A program made the position numbers and the translations under genes. DNA of 64,000 bases from Reinekea marina (lineage in GTDB: Bacteria > Pseudomonadota > Gammaproteobacteria > Pseudomonadales > Natronospirillaceae). Below, piece by piece: positions 14,662 to 24,471 of this stretch. The notes under the pieces were generated by a model. The model was not told the DNA's origin. It did not search any database and saw only the letters and a program-made list of their open reading frames with translations. Position 1 is the first letter of the stretch. Every line of letters begins with the position of its first letter. The stretch lies in contig NZ_JAUFQI010000001.1 of NCBI RefSeq assembly GCF_030409715.1, positions 1,109,001 through 1,173,000 of the forward strand, written 5' to 3'.

Positions 14662-15870
14662 CTACAAAGGCCGGCGCCAATAGGTTAGCCCTCGCCAAAC
14701 CCACTCCAGCGGTCCAAATCTAAAGTGGGTTAACCATAACTTGGAACCGATAATTTGTACGCTCCATATTATTAAAACAATAACTACCTGCTGCCATCGC
14801 TCTACCGAACCGAACAACCCTAAACCGAAGCCATAAAATATTGATGTGCAAATGACTGATTGGAAAATGTAATTGGTAAAAGCCATTCGGCCGACATAGG
14901 CTAGGTGAATCATGGCTGTTGATAGCCATTGTTGTTGTATCACTAGGGCCAGGCAATGAGCATAGCCAAGTGCTACGAACACACTGCCAATGTAGTTAAA
15001 CTGGTAGCCTCGAAACTGAGAATGAAACAAGCTCCATTCGTTGTCGATATTAAAATTCAAGCCATAGAGTGTAAAACCGAAACCAATTAAAAAATAGAAC
15101 AGAATTTTACTTGAATGATCTTTCGTTGAGTAAGCTCCTGTGAATAACCCTTGTTTAAATAAAGCCATGCCAATCAACATTAAACCTCCTACTCGCCATA
15201 ACCCAAAGTAAGCGAATCCAACGGTTTGCATTAGCCAAGCGTTTTCGGTTCTTAGTGAAAATTGCTCTTGCCAAAGGCCTGTCATTGCCGCCAGTTTGCT
15301 GTGGGTGGCTTCTAATGTCGGCGACCAATCGTTATTCAGCTCGGTAAGTTCTTCTTCACTCAAATAAGCAAGGCTGAATTGAGTCATTTCTAAAAGCCCC
15401 CATCCTATTGCTAATAAGCTAATACCAACGAACCAAAGCGTTTTAATGGAGCGTTGGTAAAATGAGTAGAGAATGAATCCGCACATCGCATAGGTAAATA
15501 ATACATCGCCCGACCAAATTAGGTGCGCGTGTATAAATCCAAATAGTAACAGCCAAAACATTCGACGGTAGTGAATGCCTAAGGGTTTTTTGCCACGTTC
15601 AACCAAGTTATTGCAAAATAATAAAATGCCAGCCCCAAAAAGCATTGAAAACAGCGACATGAATTTTGAATCGAAAAATACATGCGATACCAACCAAACC
15701 ACTTTATTGACACCCGTAAAGTCACCATAGGCCGTTGGGTTTAAATAGGCCGCTTCGGGCATTGCAAATGCTTGTATATTCATGATTAAAATGCCCAATA
15801 GGGCAAAGCCGCGGATGCTGTCTAGGCTGTGTATCCGCTTTGAATTAAAGGTTGGAGAGGCGATGGTCAC
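14662..15870 (-). CDS. DUF418 family membrane protein (YeiB-like)
   Basis: The protein has 402 residues and about ten hydrophobic segments. The N-terminus RIHSLDSIRGFALLGILIMN is the hallmark of the acyltransferase-like DUF1624/DUF418 family, and the C-terminal half carries the DUF418 pattern (Y-V-G-R-M-A-F-T-N-Y, then FGPLEWVWRGLTY). It is an inner-membrane protein of uncertain role; family members are thought to transport or modify envelope components, but no substrate is established. It lies convergent to the immunity array and divergent from the PaiB-like gene, so it probably marks the edge of conserved chromosome. Confidence 0.85.
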   Translation of the reverse strand: MTIASPTFNSKRIHSLDSIRGFALLGILIMNIQAFAMPEAAYLNPTAYGDFTGVNKVVWLVSHVFFDSKFMSLFSMLFGAGILLFCNNLVERGKKPLGIHYRRMFWLLLFGFIHAHLIWSGDVLFTYAMCGFILYSFYQRSIKTLWFVGISLLAIGWGLLEMTQFSLAYLSEEELTELNNDWSPTLEATHSKLAAMTGLWQEQFSLRTENAWLMQTVGFAYFGLWRVGGLMLIGMALFKQGLFTGAYSTKDHSSKILFYFLIGFGFTLYGLNFNIDNEWSLFHSQFRGYQFNYIGSVFVALGYAHCLALVIQQQWLSTAMIHLAYVGRMAFTNYIFQSVICTSIFYGFGLGLFGSVERWQQVVIVLIIWSVQIIGSKLWLTHFRFGPLEWVWRGLTYWRRPL

Positions 15871-15999
15871 TGAAGTTCCTTTTTGGATAAGCTCGCGCTA
15901 TGGTAGCACGCTATATTGAATAGTTAAGTGAGCCATTGCTTAATTGTGAACAGCGTCTAACCCTAAAATGTAATGAACGATATTAATTAGAGAAATTGC

Positions 16000-16614
16000 A
16001 TGTACACACCAAACCGATTGAAAATAAATGAGCTTTCTGACAAACACAACTTTATAGAAGAGTTTGGATTCGGGCTTATCGTCTCTGGCTCGTTAACGGG
16101 CACTCATCTTCCTTTCGTTCTGCATCGCAATGAAGGTGACCAAGGCGTGTTATACGCGCATTGCGCTAAAGCGAATCCTCATTGGAAAGAACTAGACAAT
16201 GCCGAGGTATTGATCGTATTTACTGGGCCTCACAGTTACATATCGCCCAGTTGGTATGCAAAAGCTCCTGGCGTACCAACGTGGAATTATGCGGCTGTAC
16301 ATGCTTATGGTGTTGTTGCTTTGCTTAATCGCGACGATACCCTCAGTGCGGTAGAAGAGGTTGTACACAAATACGAACCGGCTTTGTTGGAAAACAGAAA
16401 CATAGTCACCAATGAATACCGCGATAAACTGTTAGCGGCCATTGTTGGCTTTAAAATAGAATTGACGAGCATTGAGGGTAAAATAAAACTCGGGCAGCAG
16501 CGTTCAAAAGAAGATCAGCAAGGGGTTTATAAGGCGTTGTCAGGATCAAGTGATCTAGAGCAAAAAGCCCTAGCAAATTATATGCAACGATTAGGCGTTG
16601 GCTTAGGGCTCTAA
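16000..16614 (+). CDS. PaiB-like FMN-binding protein
   Basis: The protein has 204 residues and begins MYTPNRLKINE, the usual opening of the PaiB family. It carries the split-barrel flavin-binding core (FGLIVSGSLTGTHLPFVLHR, HCAKANPHW, SYISPSWY, VPTWNYAAVHAYG). Bacillus PaiB is a negative regulator of sporulation and protease genes; in proteobacteria the family may act as a flavin-dependent enzyme or regulator. Length is normal. It stands alone, divergent from the DUF418 gene across a 129-bp gap. Confidence 0.85.
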   Translation: MYTPNRLKINELSDKHNFIEEFGFGLIVSGSLTGTHLPFVLHRNEGDQGVLYAHCAKANPHWKELDNAEVLIVFTGPHSYISPSWYAKAPGVPTWNYAAVHAYGVVALLNRDDTLSAVEEVVHKYEPALLENRNIVTNEYRDKLLAAIVGFKIELTSIEGKIKLGQQRSKEDQQGVYKALSGSSDLEQKALANYMQRLGVGLGL

Positions 16615-16782
16615 TGTTAGTACGGCGTTAGATTGTTGATTTTAATGCACCAATGCTCAAGGTAGAGTATGGATTGTGCCTTTAAATAGAATGAGCTGGC
16701 ACATAGTTATCACTTTTTTGGCCGTTGCGGTAATCTAAATGGCAGAGCGTGCGTATATTATAAAAAGGATTGGTGAATTAAC

Positions 16783-17799
16783 ATGAAAGCACTTCAAAAT
16801 CTCCCCAGCGCAAAACAGGCGTTACTCATTGCCATTGCCGCTTCTGGTCTACTCACCCTGGCCATATATTTATTAAGACCTTTTGGCGTATCGCCTGATT
16901 TACTGCCCGATGCAGGCGCCTCTTGGTATTACTGGAAACTGCCAAACCCTGATTTTATGAGCCGATTCACTTCTTGGGGAGGCTATATATTGCACCAAGG
17001 CTTTATGTGGGGGCTTATTTTTTATGCTCAGCGTGCAGGTCTTAAATATTCTAAAAAGCTCCACCCTATAAATATGCTGGCGCTAATCGGTACACTGGGC
17101 TTTGTAGTTTTGCATTGGGTACAAACTGCTATTTGGTACGATGGTATCGCGCAAGACACCTCAGTATTTAGTTCTCAAGGCTCGGTTATTGTGCTCTTGG
17201 TGATGGTTTTGGTCATGGAGAATAATCGTCGTGGGTTATTTTGGGGCAAAAAAATACCTATGATGAATGAACCCGGTCGTGTTTTTAAACGCTATCACGG
17301 TTATGTGTTTGCGTGGGCCACCATATACACTTTTTGGTTCCACCCAATGGAAAACTCTTCAGGCCACTTAGTTGGCTTTTTCTACATTTTCTTATTGATG
17401 ACGCAAGGCGCGCTTATGTTTACCAATATGCATGTGAATAAAAATTGGAAAGCTACCTTAGAAGTATTTGTTTTGTTCCACGGCACGGCCGTTGCTTTTA
17501 TGTTGGGGCAAGAGGTTTGGCCAATGTTCTTTTTTGGATTTTTTGGCATGTTTATCATTACTCAAATGCACGGTTTAGGTCTTAAAGAGGTAACTAAGTG
17601 GTTGTTCTTGGCGGTATATCTGATTTCGATGGTGGTCATTTATTCTGATCGCGGCTTCAACATGATCAACGAAGTGGTTCGTATTCCGTTTATAGAATAT
17701 TTGCTCGCATTTTTGTTTGCGGGTGTAGCCTGGCTTACGTTAAAACTGATTGCAGTGTTTAAAAAAACAGATGAGCCCACAACGAGCACATCCGCTTAA
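16783..17799 (+). CDS. Histidine-rich ten-TM membrane protein next to a molybdenum hydroxylase
   Basis: This 338-residue protein has about ten predicted membrane segments (around 12-30, 65-83, 96-116, 128-146, 170-188, 196-212, 226-243, 246-262, 270-286 and 304-325). It has no recognised domain. Several histidines sit in or at the edge of these segments (LHQGF, LHWVQ, YHGYV, FHPME, FHGTA, MHGLG), which could ligate haem or metal. It ends 17 bp before xdhC and is probably co-transcribed with the downstream enzyme genes. A role as membrane electron acceptor is an inference from this context; another membrane role is equally possible. Confidence 0.55.
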   Translation: MKALQNLPSAKQALLIAIAASGLLTLAIYLLRPFGVSPDLLPDAGASWYYWKLPNPDFMSRFTSWGGYILHQGFMWGLIFYAQRAGLKYSKKLHPINMLALIGTLGFVVLHWVQTAIWYDGIAQDTSVFSSQGSVIVLLVMVLVMENNRRGLFWGKKIPMMNEPGRVFKRYHGYVFAWATIYTFWFHPMENSSGHLVGFFYIFLLMTQGALMFTNMHVNKNWKATLEVFVLFHGTAVAFMLGQEVWPMFFFGFFGMFIITQMHGLGLKEVTKWLFLAVYLISMVVIYSDRGFNMINEVVRIPFIEYLLAFLFAGVAWLTLKLIAVFKKTDEPTTSTSA

Positions 17800-17816
17800 T
17801 ATTTTGAAGGTATGGC

Positions 17817-18854
17817 ATGAATAATTATCAAGACTTCATTTACGCGTTAAACCAAGCACGTTCGGCAGAGGAACCAATTCTAGAAGTCTGTATTACAGAC
17901 ACCGATGGTTCAAGCTACCGTAAATCGGGAGCGCGGATGCTGATAGACGCTCACGGAATGATGACAGGGTTAGTAACAGGCGGTTGTTTAGAAGGAGAGC
18001 TCAGCGCAATTGCGCCCGGATTATTATCTCACCAAAAACACCAAGTACTAGAATACGATATGCGTACCATTGATCCAAACCAATGTGTTTTTGGACCCGG
18101 TTGTAATGGACGTGTGCGGGTGCGCATTAATTGCTTAAGCCCCCAAAATGGTTACGGAGCTTTGGCTCATATTGCAGAGCAGTTCCCAAATAAAGCAACT
18201 TTGTTAAGCGCGATTGATGAAAGCGGCGACTATGCCATAAAACAGGGTGCTTCGTTTTTTGCAACCGACAACATGCCCACTAATGCACAAGATATTATTG
18301 CCCAAGCCACAGAAACTCCTGAACTGGTGACAATAAACGGCAAAGAATTCTTGCTTGAAATCGTGACTCCTGCAAAACGACTTACTTTACTGGGAGCTTC
18401 ATCCGATGCCCGACTACTGGCCAACATGGCTCAACCACTTGGCTTTTATGTTCAGCTTTTGGATGATCGAGAAGCTTATATTAAAGAAGGTCAGGCCATG
18501 GGTTTAAAGGTATCATCCTTTGCCAACGCAGCTTTTGATGTAGGTGAAAGCGATGCCATTGTGGTCATGAGCCATGATTATGACAAAGACATCGATGCCA
18601 TTAAATTAATTCAAACAGCTAATGCCCCTTACATTGGTATGTTAGGGCCTGCCGATCGACGAGATCGGGTGCTGAAAAGCGCAAATCTATCTGTTGAATT
18701 CTTCGGCGGTCGCTTGTATGGGCCAGCGGGTTTAGATATTGGAGCCGATTCTTCTGATCAAATTGTCGTTTCAATTTTGGCAGAAATGCTTGCGGTATTG
18801 AATAATCGAAGTGCAGATTCCTTACGCAATAAAACCCAGAGTATTCATGCATAA
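17817..18854 (+). CDS. xdhC: XdhC/CoxI family molybdenum-cofactor maturation protein
   Basis: The protein has 345 residues. The N-terminal XdhC/CoxI domain shows the family pattern TDGSSYRKSGARM and GLVTGGCLEGEL with its conserved Cys. The C-terminal Rossmann domain starts LTLLGASSDARLLA and ends YGPAGLDIGADSSDQI, the normal XdhC C-terminus. XdhC proteins bind Moco, help sulfurate it and insert it into xanthine-dehydrogenase-type enzymes. It overlaps the next gene by 8 bp and precedes an IorA/IorB-type hydroxylase, which is its likely client. Confidence 0.88.
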   Translation: MNNYQDFIYALNQARSAEEPILEVCITDTDGSSYRKSGARMLIDAHGMMTGLVTGGCLEGELSAIAPGLLSHQKHQVLEYDMRTIDPNQCVFGPGCNGRVRVRINCLSPQNGYGALAHIAEQFPNKATLLSAIDESGDYAIKQGASFFATDNMPTNAQDIIAQATETPELVTINGKEFLLEIVTPAKRLTLLGASSDARLLANMAQPLGFYVQLLDDREAYIKEGQAMGLKVSSFANAAFDVGESDAIVVMSHDYDKDIDAIKLIQTANAPYIGMLGPADRRDRVLKSANLSVEFFGGRLYGPAGLDIGADSSDQIVVSILAEMLAVLNNRSADSLRNKTQSIHA

Positions 18855-19440
18855 GTTTGCCATTTGTATTCTCGCAGCGGGCGGCTCAAAACGCTTGGGT
18901 ACACCTAAGCAGCAACTGTGCGTGCGGGGTGAATCATTACTTGCAAGGCAGGCAACAATGGCGAGTGCCACCGGGCACCCTGTTTATGTTGTGTTAAATG
19001 ATACACCAGAGGCCACAGCCTTAAGCACTCAATTATCGGCCTCTGTCATTGCAAATACGCATTGGCAGCAGGGAATGGCGAGCTCTATACATCGTATCGT
19101 TGAACAGGTATCCGCTCAAGCTTGGTTGTTTATGACAGTGGATCAATATCGGTTAACCGTAGCGCATTTGAATACCATGATCGATCTTTGGCTACAAAGC
19201 GGCTCTAGTAAAACGGTTGTAGCTTCAAGTTACCAAGACGTGGTGGGTGTACCGGCTCTTATAACCAAGCACTATCGAGCAAAGCTGCTATCTTTAACGG
19301 GTGAGCAAGGTGCGGGCCGATTCATTAGGGCTCTTAAAAAACAACAACCTAACGATTGCCTTCAAGTTCAAAACGAGGCCTTAGCCTTTGATGTCGATGT
19401 CGTCGAAGACTTATCCGCTTTCACAGATTATTTCCAATAA
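18847..19440 (+). CDS. MocA-like molybdopterin nucleotidyltransferase
   Basis: The product is 198 residues from ATG 18847, chosen because [18 protein letters not shown], the nucleotide-binding signature of the MobA/MocA fold, sits directly behind it; the frame extends upstream but inside xdhC. The family transfers CMP or GMP onto molybdopterin; MocA (CMP) partners the xanthine-dehydrogenase class. Later motifs include MTVDQYR, where most members have M-x-x-D-Q-P, and GVPALI. The 8-bp overlap with xdhC and position before the enzyme genes support a dedicated cofactor-maturation role. Confidence 0.8.
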   Translation: MHKFAICILAAGGSKRLGTPKQQLCVRGESLLARQATMASATGHPVYVVLNDTPEATALSTQLSASVIANTHWQQGMASSIHRIVEQVSAQAWLFMTVDQYRLTVAHLNTMIDLWLQSGSSKTVVASSYQDVVGVPALITKHYRAKLLSLTGEQGAGRFIRALKKQQPNDCLQVQNEALAFDVDVVEDLSAFTDYFQ

Positions 19441-19462
19441 CTTGCCAACAGGAGAGTACGCG

Positions 19463-19963
19463 ATGTTTAAACTCACCGTGAATAAAAAAGCCTACCAAGC
19501 CGATGTCGATGCAGACACCCCTTTGCTGTGGGTCGTGCGTGATTCTTTAGGGCTTACCGGCACTAAATTTGGGTGTGGGTTAGCGCAATGCGGAGCCTGT
19601 ACCATGTTAATAAATGGTGAACCAACTCGTACATGCGTATTCCCTGTGGCGGCTTTACCTGAAGGCGCAGAAGTGACCACGATTGAAGGAGTGACACAAA
19701 CTCAGCCAAACGAATCAGTCGATAATGGCGTCCAACAGTGGCACCCAGTTCAGCAAGCTTGGATCGACGAACAGGTACCCCAATGCGGCTATTGCCAGTC
19801 TGGTCAAATACTTACCGCCGTTGCCCTGCTAGATAAAAACCCTAACCCAAGTGAAGAAGATATCGAAAACGCCATGGTAAACATTTGCCGTTGTGGTACT
19901 TACCCGCGAATCCGCAAAGCGGTACATCGCGCGGCGGATTTAATGCAAGGAGGTGAGTCATGA
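19463..19963 (+). CDS. [2Fe-2S] small subunit of an IorA-type molybdenum hydroxylase
   Basis: The product is 166 residues from ATG 19463, which has a strong AGGAG site; the longer upstream frame overlaps mocA and is unlikely. The plant-type ferredoxin domain has the first cluster in [12 protein letters not shown] plus TRTC, and the second helical cluster domain has QCGYCQSGQ and NICRCGTY. These are the two [2Fe-2S] centres of the xanthine-oxidase family. It passes electrons from the Mo centre of the large subunit encoded next, with which it overlaps by ATGA. Confidence 0.92.
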   Translation: MFKLTVNKKAYQADVDADTPLLWVVRDSLGLTGTKFGCGLAQCGACTMLINGEPTRTCVFPVAALPEGAEVTTIEGVTQTQPNESVDNGVQQWHPVQQAWIDEQVPQCGYCQSGQILTAVALLDKNPNPSEEDIENAMVNICRCGTYPRIRKAVHRAADLMQGGES

Positions 19964-22113
19964 GTGAGTTGAATCTCAACCGTCGTCAATTTATCCAAAC
20001 GTCCGTTGCCGTTGCCGGTGCTGGTTTAATTGTGGGTTGCTCATCAAAAAATGAAGTCATTATGTTGCACTCTGATGATGCGCCAAACACTCAGCTTAAT
20101 GCTTGGGTGCATATTGCTGTAACAGGAACGGTTACCATAACCGTGCCCAGTGTGGAAATGGGTCAGGGTGTAAAAACCAGCATGGCCATGATTGTTGCCG
20201 ATGAAATGGATGCCGATTGGTCAACTGTCAACGTAGTCATTGCTCCTTGGAACGCTCAATTTAACAACCCTGCCATGCGCAACCAAATCACAGGTGGCAG
20301 CACCAGTATTTCGAGCTTTTGGTTACCTATGCGGCAAGTGGGCGCTGTGGCTCGGCAAGCCATGCTTGCTGCGGCTGCCAAAGTCTGGGGCGTGAATACC
20401 AACCAATTGATCACTAAGAATGGTCAGGTGTTTCAAGGTGCTCAAACACTAAACTACAGCGAGCTTGCAGAAGTCGCCGCAACGTTAATGATAGATGTTG
20501 AAGACGCACAACTTAAGCAACCGAGTGATTTTAATTTAATCGGCAAGGCTGTACCCAGAGTGGATGGCTTAGAAAAAGTAACCGGGCAAGCTGAGTTTGG
20601 CATTGATGTGAACCTGCCTGACATGCTGGTGGCCACGGTGGCGCAAGCGCCGGTATTTGGGGGGAAGTTAGTTTCAGTAAATAAAGATGCCGCAATGAAA
20701 GTGAAAGGCGTGCGAGATATAGTTGAGGTGCCCAATGGCATTGCCGTGTTGGCCGATTCCTATTGGCAAGCTAAAAAAGGCTTAGCGGCGTTAGCGCCTA
20801 AATTCGATGAAGGTGACGAGCCACTAATGTCCAATGCCGATATCACCAAAAGGCTGAATGAGGAGCTGGATGACATCAAGGTTAAGGTCCCCAAACAGGC
20901 CAAGCAAATTGTCGAGCTAGCCTATGAAGTACCTTATCTTGCGCACGCAACCATGGAGCCAATGACGTGCACCGCCTATGTGCAGGCTGATCGTTGTGAT
21001 ATTTGGGCTCCGACGCAAAGTCAAAGCCAAACCGGTGCCATAGCTGAAGACATTACCGGTTTAAAGCAAGACGAGATTTTTGTACACACCACCTATTTAG
21101 GTGGTGGTTTTGGTCGGCGCGGAGAAGCCGACTTTGTAGAGCAAGCAGTACTGGCTTCTAAAGCCGTTGGTAGGCCAGTAAAAGTTATTTGGTCGCGTGA
21201 GGAAGATACGCAGCACGATTATTATCGGCCAGCGACCGTTGCGCGGTTTCAAATTGGTTTGGACGAAAATAATCGGATCATGCATTGGGGTGCTCAAACA
21301 GCCTCTACGTCAATTTTAAAGCGCTTAATCAAAGGCGGCATGCCGAGCTTTTTAAAGTGGATTCCAGTTACTAAAATCATCGGCGATCCCGTCGCGGAAG
21401 AAGGCATGAAGCATGTGGCTTATGTCGAAGAACCTGATTATGAAAACAAGCTGGTCCCTTTGCCTATACCAGTAGGGTTTTGGCGCTCGGTAGGCCATTC
21501 GAGTAATGGCTTCTTTGTAGAAAGCGCAATCGATGAAGTGGCGGTAGCTGTAGGAGCCGATCCGTACCAGTTCCGACGTAACCATTTAAAGGATGCGCGA
21601 GAAATTGCGGTAATGGAGAAAATTAAAGCATTGTCTAACTGGGGTAAAAGTGACCCTGGCCGTGTGCAGGGTATATCACTTCATAAGTCTTTCGGTACTT
21701 ACATCGCCGAAGTTGTGGAGCTGAGTGTGTCACCTGAAAAAGAAGTCACCCTGCATAAAATTACCGCGGTACTCGATTGTGGCGTCGTGGTTAATCCCGA
21801 TACCGTGAAAGCTCAAATAGAAGGCGGCATAATATTTGGATTGACGGCCGTGGCCGAAGGTGACATTACCATCGAAAAGGGAAGGGTAAAGCAAAGTAAT
21901 TTCCACGATTACAAAATGCTAAAGCTCGATCAAATACCGGAAATAGTTGTAGAGATTATACTTTCGGCAGAAGCCCCTTCTGGTATAGGTGAACCGGGTA
22001 CGCCACCTATAGCGGCTGCAATGACTAATGCACTTTTTCAAGCAACGGGCGAGCGCATAACCTCACTGCCTATTGCTAAGCACGGTTATAAAATTGGTCG
22101 GGCTAGAGGTTAA
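19960..22113 (+). CDS. Molybdopterin large subunit, IorB-type, with Tat/lipobox-like N-terminus
   Basis: The protein has 717 residues. The N-terminus [21 protein letters not shown] combines a twin-arginine-like motif with a lipobox-like Cys at about 27, as in isoquinoline 1-oxidoreductase/aldehyde-dehydrogenase (IorB) relatives, suggesting a periplasmic location. The Moco domain shows the GGGFGRR loop and the GEPG stretch with the catalytic Glu near the C-terminus. Substrate cannot be read from sequence; isoquinoline, aldehydes or other heterocycles are possible. The ATGA overlap with the [2Fe-2S] subunit and the strong AAGGAGG site indicate coupled expression. No FAD subunit or c-type cytochrome gene is adjacent, so the electron acceptor is open. 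Confidence 0.9.
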   Translation: MSELNLNRRQFIQTSVAVAGAGLIVGCSSKNEVIMLHSDDAPNTQLNAWVHIAVTGTVTITVPSVEMGQGVKTSMAMIVADEMDADWSTVNVVIAPWNAQFNNPAMRNQITGGSTSISSFWLPMRQVGAVARQAMLAAAAKVWGVNTNQLITKNGQVFQGAQTLNYSELAEVAATLMIDVEDAQLKQPSDFNLIGKAVPRVDGLEKVTGQAEFGIDVNLPDMLVATVAQAPVFGGKLVSVNKDAAMKVKGVRDIVEVPNGIAVLADSYWQAKKGLAALAPKFDEGDEPLMSNADITKRLNEELDDIKVKVPKQAKQIVELAYEVPYLAHATMEPMTCTAYVQADRCDIWAPTQSQSQTGAIAEDITGLKQDEIFVHTTYLGGGFGRRGEADFVEQAVLASKAVGRPVKVIWSREEDTQHDYYRPATVARFQIGLDENNRIMHWGAQTASTSILKRLIKGGMPSFLKWIPVTKIIGDPVAEEGMKHVAYVEEPDYENKLVPLPIPVGFWRSVGHSSNGFFVESAIDEVAVAVGADPYQFRRNHLKDAREIAVMEKIKALSNWGKSDPGRVQGISLHKSFGTYIAEVVELSVSPEKEVTLHKITAVLDCGVVVNPDTVKAQIEGGIIFGLTAVAEGDITIEKGRVKQSNFHDYKMLKLDQIPEIVVEIILSAEAPSGIGEPGTPPIAAAMTNALFQATGERITSLPIAKHGYKIGRARG

Positions 22114-22123
22114 TAAAAAGAAT

Positions 22124-22603
22124 TTAAGCGTCTGATTTTGCAATGGGAACGTCACTGGTGTCTTTGACGTTTTCCATGACTACAAAGCTGTGTGTTTGCT
22201 GCACCCCAGGTAAGTTTGAGATTTTATTCCCTAAAACACTTCTAAAGTGGTAAATGTCTTTGGTATGAACTTTTAGCAAGTAATCAAAGTTTCCGGCCAC
22301 CATATGGCAGCCAAATACCTCAGGAATTTTAGCGATTTGGCTATTAAAAAGGGCTAAATCGGCATCGGCCGTACTGGTGAGAAGCACCTGTACAAAGGTA
22401 ATGTGGTCTGACTCCATTGCAACAAGGTCTAACTTTGCGTGATAACCGCGAATAATCCCGGCTTTTTCTAAGTGTTTTACCCTTTCGCTGCACGGCGTTT
22501 TGGTCAGGTTAACCCGTTTGGCCAATTCAACCATTGTTAGCCTACAGTTGGCCTGTAGCTCTTCTAGGATTCGAAGATCAATACGATCCGGTTGATAGCC
22601 CAT
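22124..22603 (-). CDS. Lrp/AsnC family regulator, probable regulator of put genes
   Basis: The protein has 159 residues. An N-terminal winged HTH (DRIDLRILEELQANCRLTMVE, then LAKRVNLTKTPCSERVKHLE) precedes a C-terminal RAM ligand-binding domain (VQVLLTSTADADL, VFGCHMVAGNFDYLLKV). It is divergent from putP with a 261-bp gap, and the nearby PutA lacks its own DNA-binding domain, so an Lrp-type regulator sensing proline (as PutR in alphaproteobacteria) is the likely role. It is convergent with the IorB-type gene, leaving only 10 bp between stops. Confidence 0.85.
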   Translation of the reverse strand: MGYQPDRIDLRILEELQANCRLTMVELAKRVNLTKTPCSERVKHLEKAGIIRGYHAKLDLVAMESDHITFVQVLLTSTADADLALFNSQIAKIPEVFGCHMVAGNFDYLLKVHTKDIYHFRSVLGNKISNLPGVQQTHSFVVMENVKDTSDVPIAKSDA

Positions 22604-22864
22604 AATAGTCGCATTTCCTAAAGATAAGTGTTTTGGCAGTCGTAAAGACTACAATAAAACAAAAATTAGTGCCATTTCCTAATATAAATCGGCGAAACTT
22701 GACACAGTTCACAGTGTGATCATGGGTGTTGTTTTTTAGCGCCTGGTTACAAATCGCTGAGGCAAAAAATAGGTCCAGGTTTTTATAAACCGAGAGCACC
22801 TAAAAATAAGTGTGGATGAAAGCTACTTTCCACAACTACTACAATAATAAATCGGAGTGAGTAT

Positions 22865-24304
22865 ATGTTGATGTACATCCAATTTGGCATCTATCTAATT
22901 ATGATGCTCGGGATCGGGTATTACTCGATGTCCAAAACGAAAGATAACGCAGGTTTCATCATTGGTGGTCGTTCTTTAGGTCCTGCAACGACGGCTATCA
23001 GTGCTGGGGCTTCCGATATGAGTGGCTGGTTGCTACTGGGTTTACCTGGTGCGGTGTTTGCTGGTGGATTAAGTGAAGGTTTATGGATATCTCTAGGCCT
23101 TGCAATTGGTGCTTATACTAACTGGGTCGTTGTCGCCGCGCGATTACGTACTTTTAGTGAGCAGCTTGGTGCCGTAACGTTGCCAACTTATTTAGGCAAC
23201 CGATTCGAAGATAAGACAGGCGTATTAAAGCTAGTCTCAGCGGTGGTCATTTTAATCTTCTTCACACTTTATGTGGCTTCAGGCTTAAAAGGTGGCACCT
23301 TATTATTCGCTCACGCTTTTGGCGCTTCTGAACAAACCGCTCTTATCGTGACCACTCTGGTTGTGGTTTCTTATACCTTCTTAGGTGGGTACTTAGCGGT
23401 ATGCTGGACCGACCTTATTCAAGGCATTCTAATGTTCTTCGCATTAGTCTTTTGTGCCTTACTTGGCTACTTTGCAATTGCCGGAACCAATGTTGATATT
23501 GCGGCGATTAATCCGAAAGCCTTTGAATGGAAAACAGGCTCTATTTTAACCGGTATCTCCTTAATGGCTTGGGGCTTTGGTTATTTCGGTCAGCCGCACA
23601 TTTTGGCGCGTTTCTTTGGTATTGAAAAAGTTGAAGATGTGCCACGCGCGCGTCGCATCGGTATGTCTTGGATGGTCGCGACATTGGTGTTATCTACTTT
23701 AATTGGTTTAATCGGTATTGGCTACGCAGAGCTAAATGCGCTTCCTGGCGTTGCAGGTGAGGGCGGTAACAGTGAACGAATTTTCTTAGCGCTTACTACA
23801 GCATTATTCCACCCACTAATTAGCGGCTTGGTGTTGGCTGCCGTATTAGCGGCCGTTATGTCGACTGCCGATTCTCAACTACTCGTTTTGAGCTCTGCTT
23901 TAACGGAAGACGTTCCTCTATTCAAAGGTGCTTCTGAAGAGAAGAAAGCATGGATCAGTCGTTTTGGTGTTGTTGGGTTTGCATTGCTAGCATTCATCAT
24001 CGCGGCAAATGACACCGGCTCTATCTTAGGCATGGTTGCTTACGCTTGGGGTGGCTTTGGTGCGGCCTTTGGTCCGTTAGTGATTTTGTCGGTAATGTGG
24101 AGAGACACCACTAAAGCAGGTGCAATCGCTGGTATTGTGGTGGGTGCACTTTCGATCTTTATTTTCAAAAATTACGTTTCAGTAGAAGGCCACTACTTAT
24201 ACGAGTTGTTGCCAAGCTTTATCCTTGCGTTTATCGCCATTATTGTTGTGAGTAAAGCAACGGCTAAACCAAGTGAAGCATTATTGAACGATTTAAAACT
24301 ATAG
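22865..24304 (+). CDS. putP: Sodium/proline symporter
   Basis: The 479-residue SSSF-family transporter has the normal core of about 13 membrane segments. Characteristic parts are the early FIIGGRSLGPATTAISAGASDMSGWLLLG region and VMSTADSQLLVLSSALTED, the sodium-binding segment of TM8. Start ATG 22865 has GGAG at a 7-base distance. It imports proline for PutA, encoded downstream. A strong terminator follows the gene, so putA may have its own promoter. Confidence 0.93.
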   Translation: MLMYIQFGIYLIMMLGIGYYSMSKTKDNAGFIIGGRSLGPATTAISAGASDMSGWLLLGLPGAVFAGGLSEGLWISLGLAIGAYTNWVVVAARLRTFSEQLGAVTLPTYLGNRFEDKTGVLKLVSAVVILIFFTLYVASGLKGGTLLFAHAFGASEQTALIVTTLVVVSYTFLGGYLAVCWTDLIQGILMFFALVFCALLGYFAIAGTNVDIAAINPKAFEWKTGSILTGISLMAWGFGYFGQPHILARFFGIEKVEDVPRARRIGMSWMVATLVLSTLIGLIGIGYAELNALPGVAGEGGNSERIFLALTTALFHPLISGLVLAAVLAAVMSTADSQLLVLSSALTEDVPLFKGASEEKKAWISRFGVVGFALLAFIIAANDTGSILGMVAYAWGGFGAAFGPLVILSVMWRDTTKAGAIAGIVVGALSIFIFKNYVSVEGHYLYELLPSFILAFIAIIVVSKATAKPSEALLNDLKL

Positions 24305-24317
24305 CATTTCATTTATA

Positions 24318-24369
24318 AAAAACCGTCACGCGTTGCGGCTACATAGACGCAACGCTGGCGGGTCTTTTT
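24318..24369 (+). terminator. Rho-independent terminator after putP
   Basis: The stem CCGTCA-(C)-GCGTTGCG pairs with CGCAACGC-TGGCGG, 14 bp with one bulged C, and is followed by GTCTTTTT. It sits between putP and putA and would limit readthrough. Confidence 0.8.
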
Positions 24370-24471
24370 GCAGTAACCATTAGCAGTAACATTTATATGC
24401 GTAACAACACTTGGGTTGTCATAGCCCTTGGGTTGTTGACGTCTATTGATAATAACCTTTAGGTGAAAACG

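Noticed and set aside
16783..17799. Calling the 10-TM protein a cytochrome b or haem transporter
   Set aside because: Histidines are suggestive, but no family signature or haem-ligand spacing could be matched, so it is left unnamed.
22578..22799. 73-codon minus-strand ORF overlapping the start of the Lrp-family gene
   Set aside because: No ribosome site, no domain, and it spans the putP/regulator promoter region.
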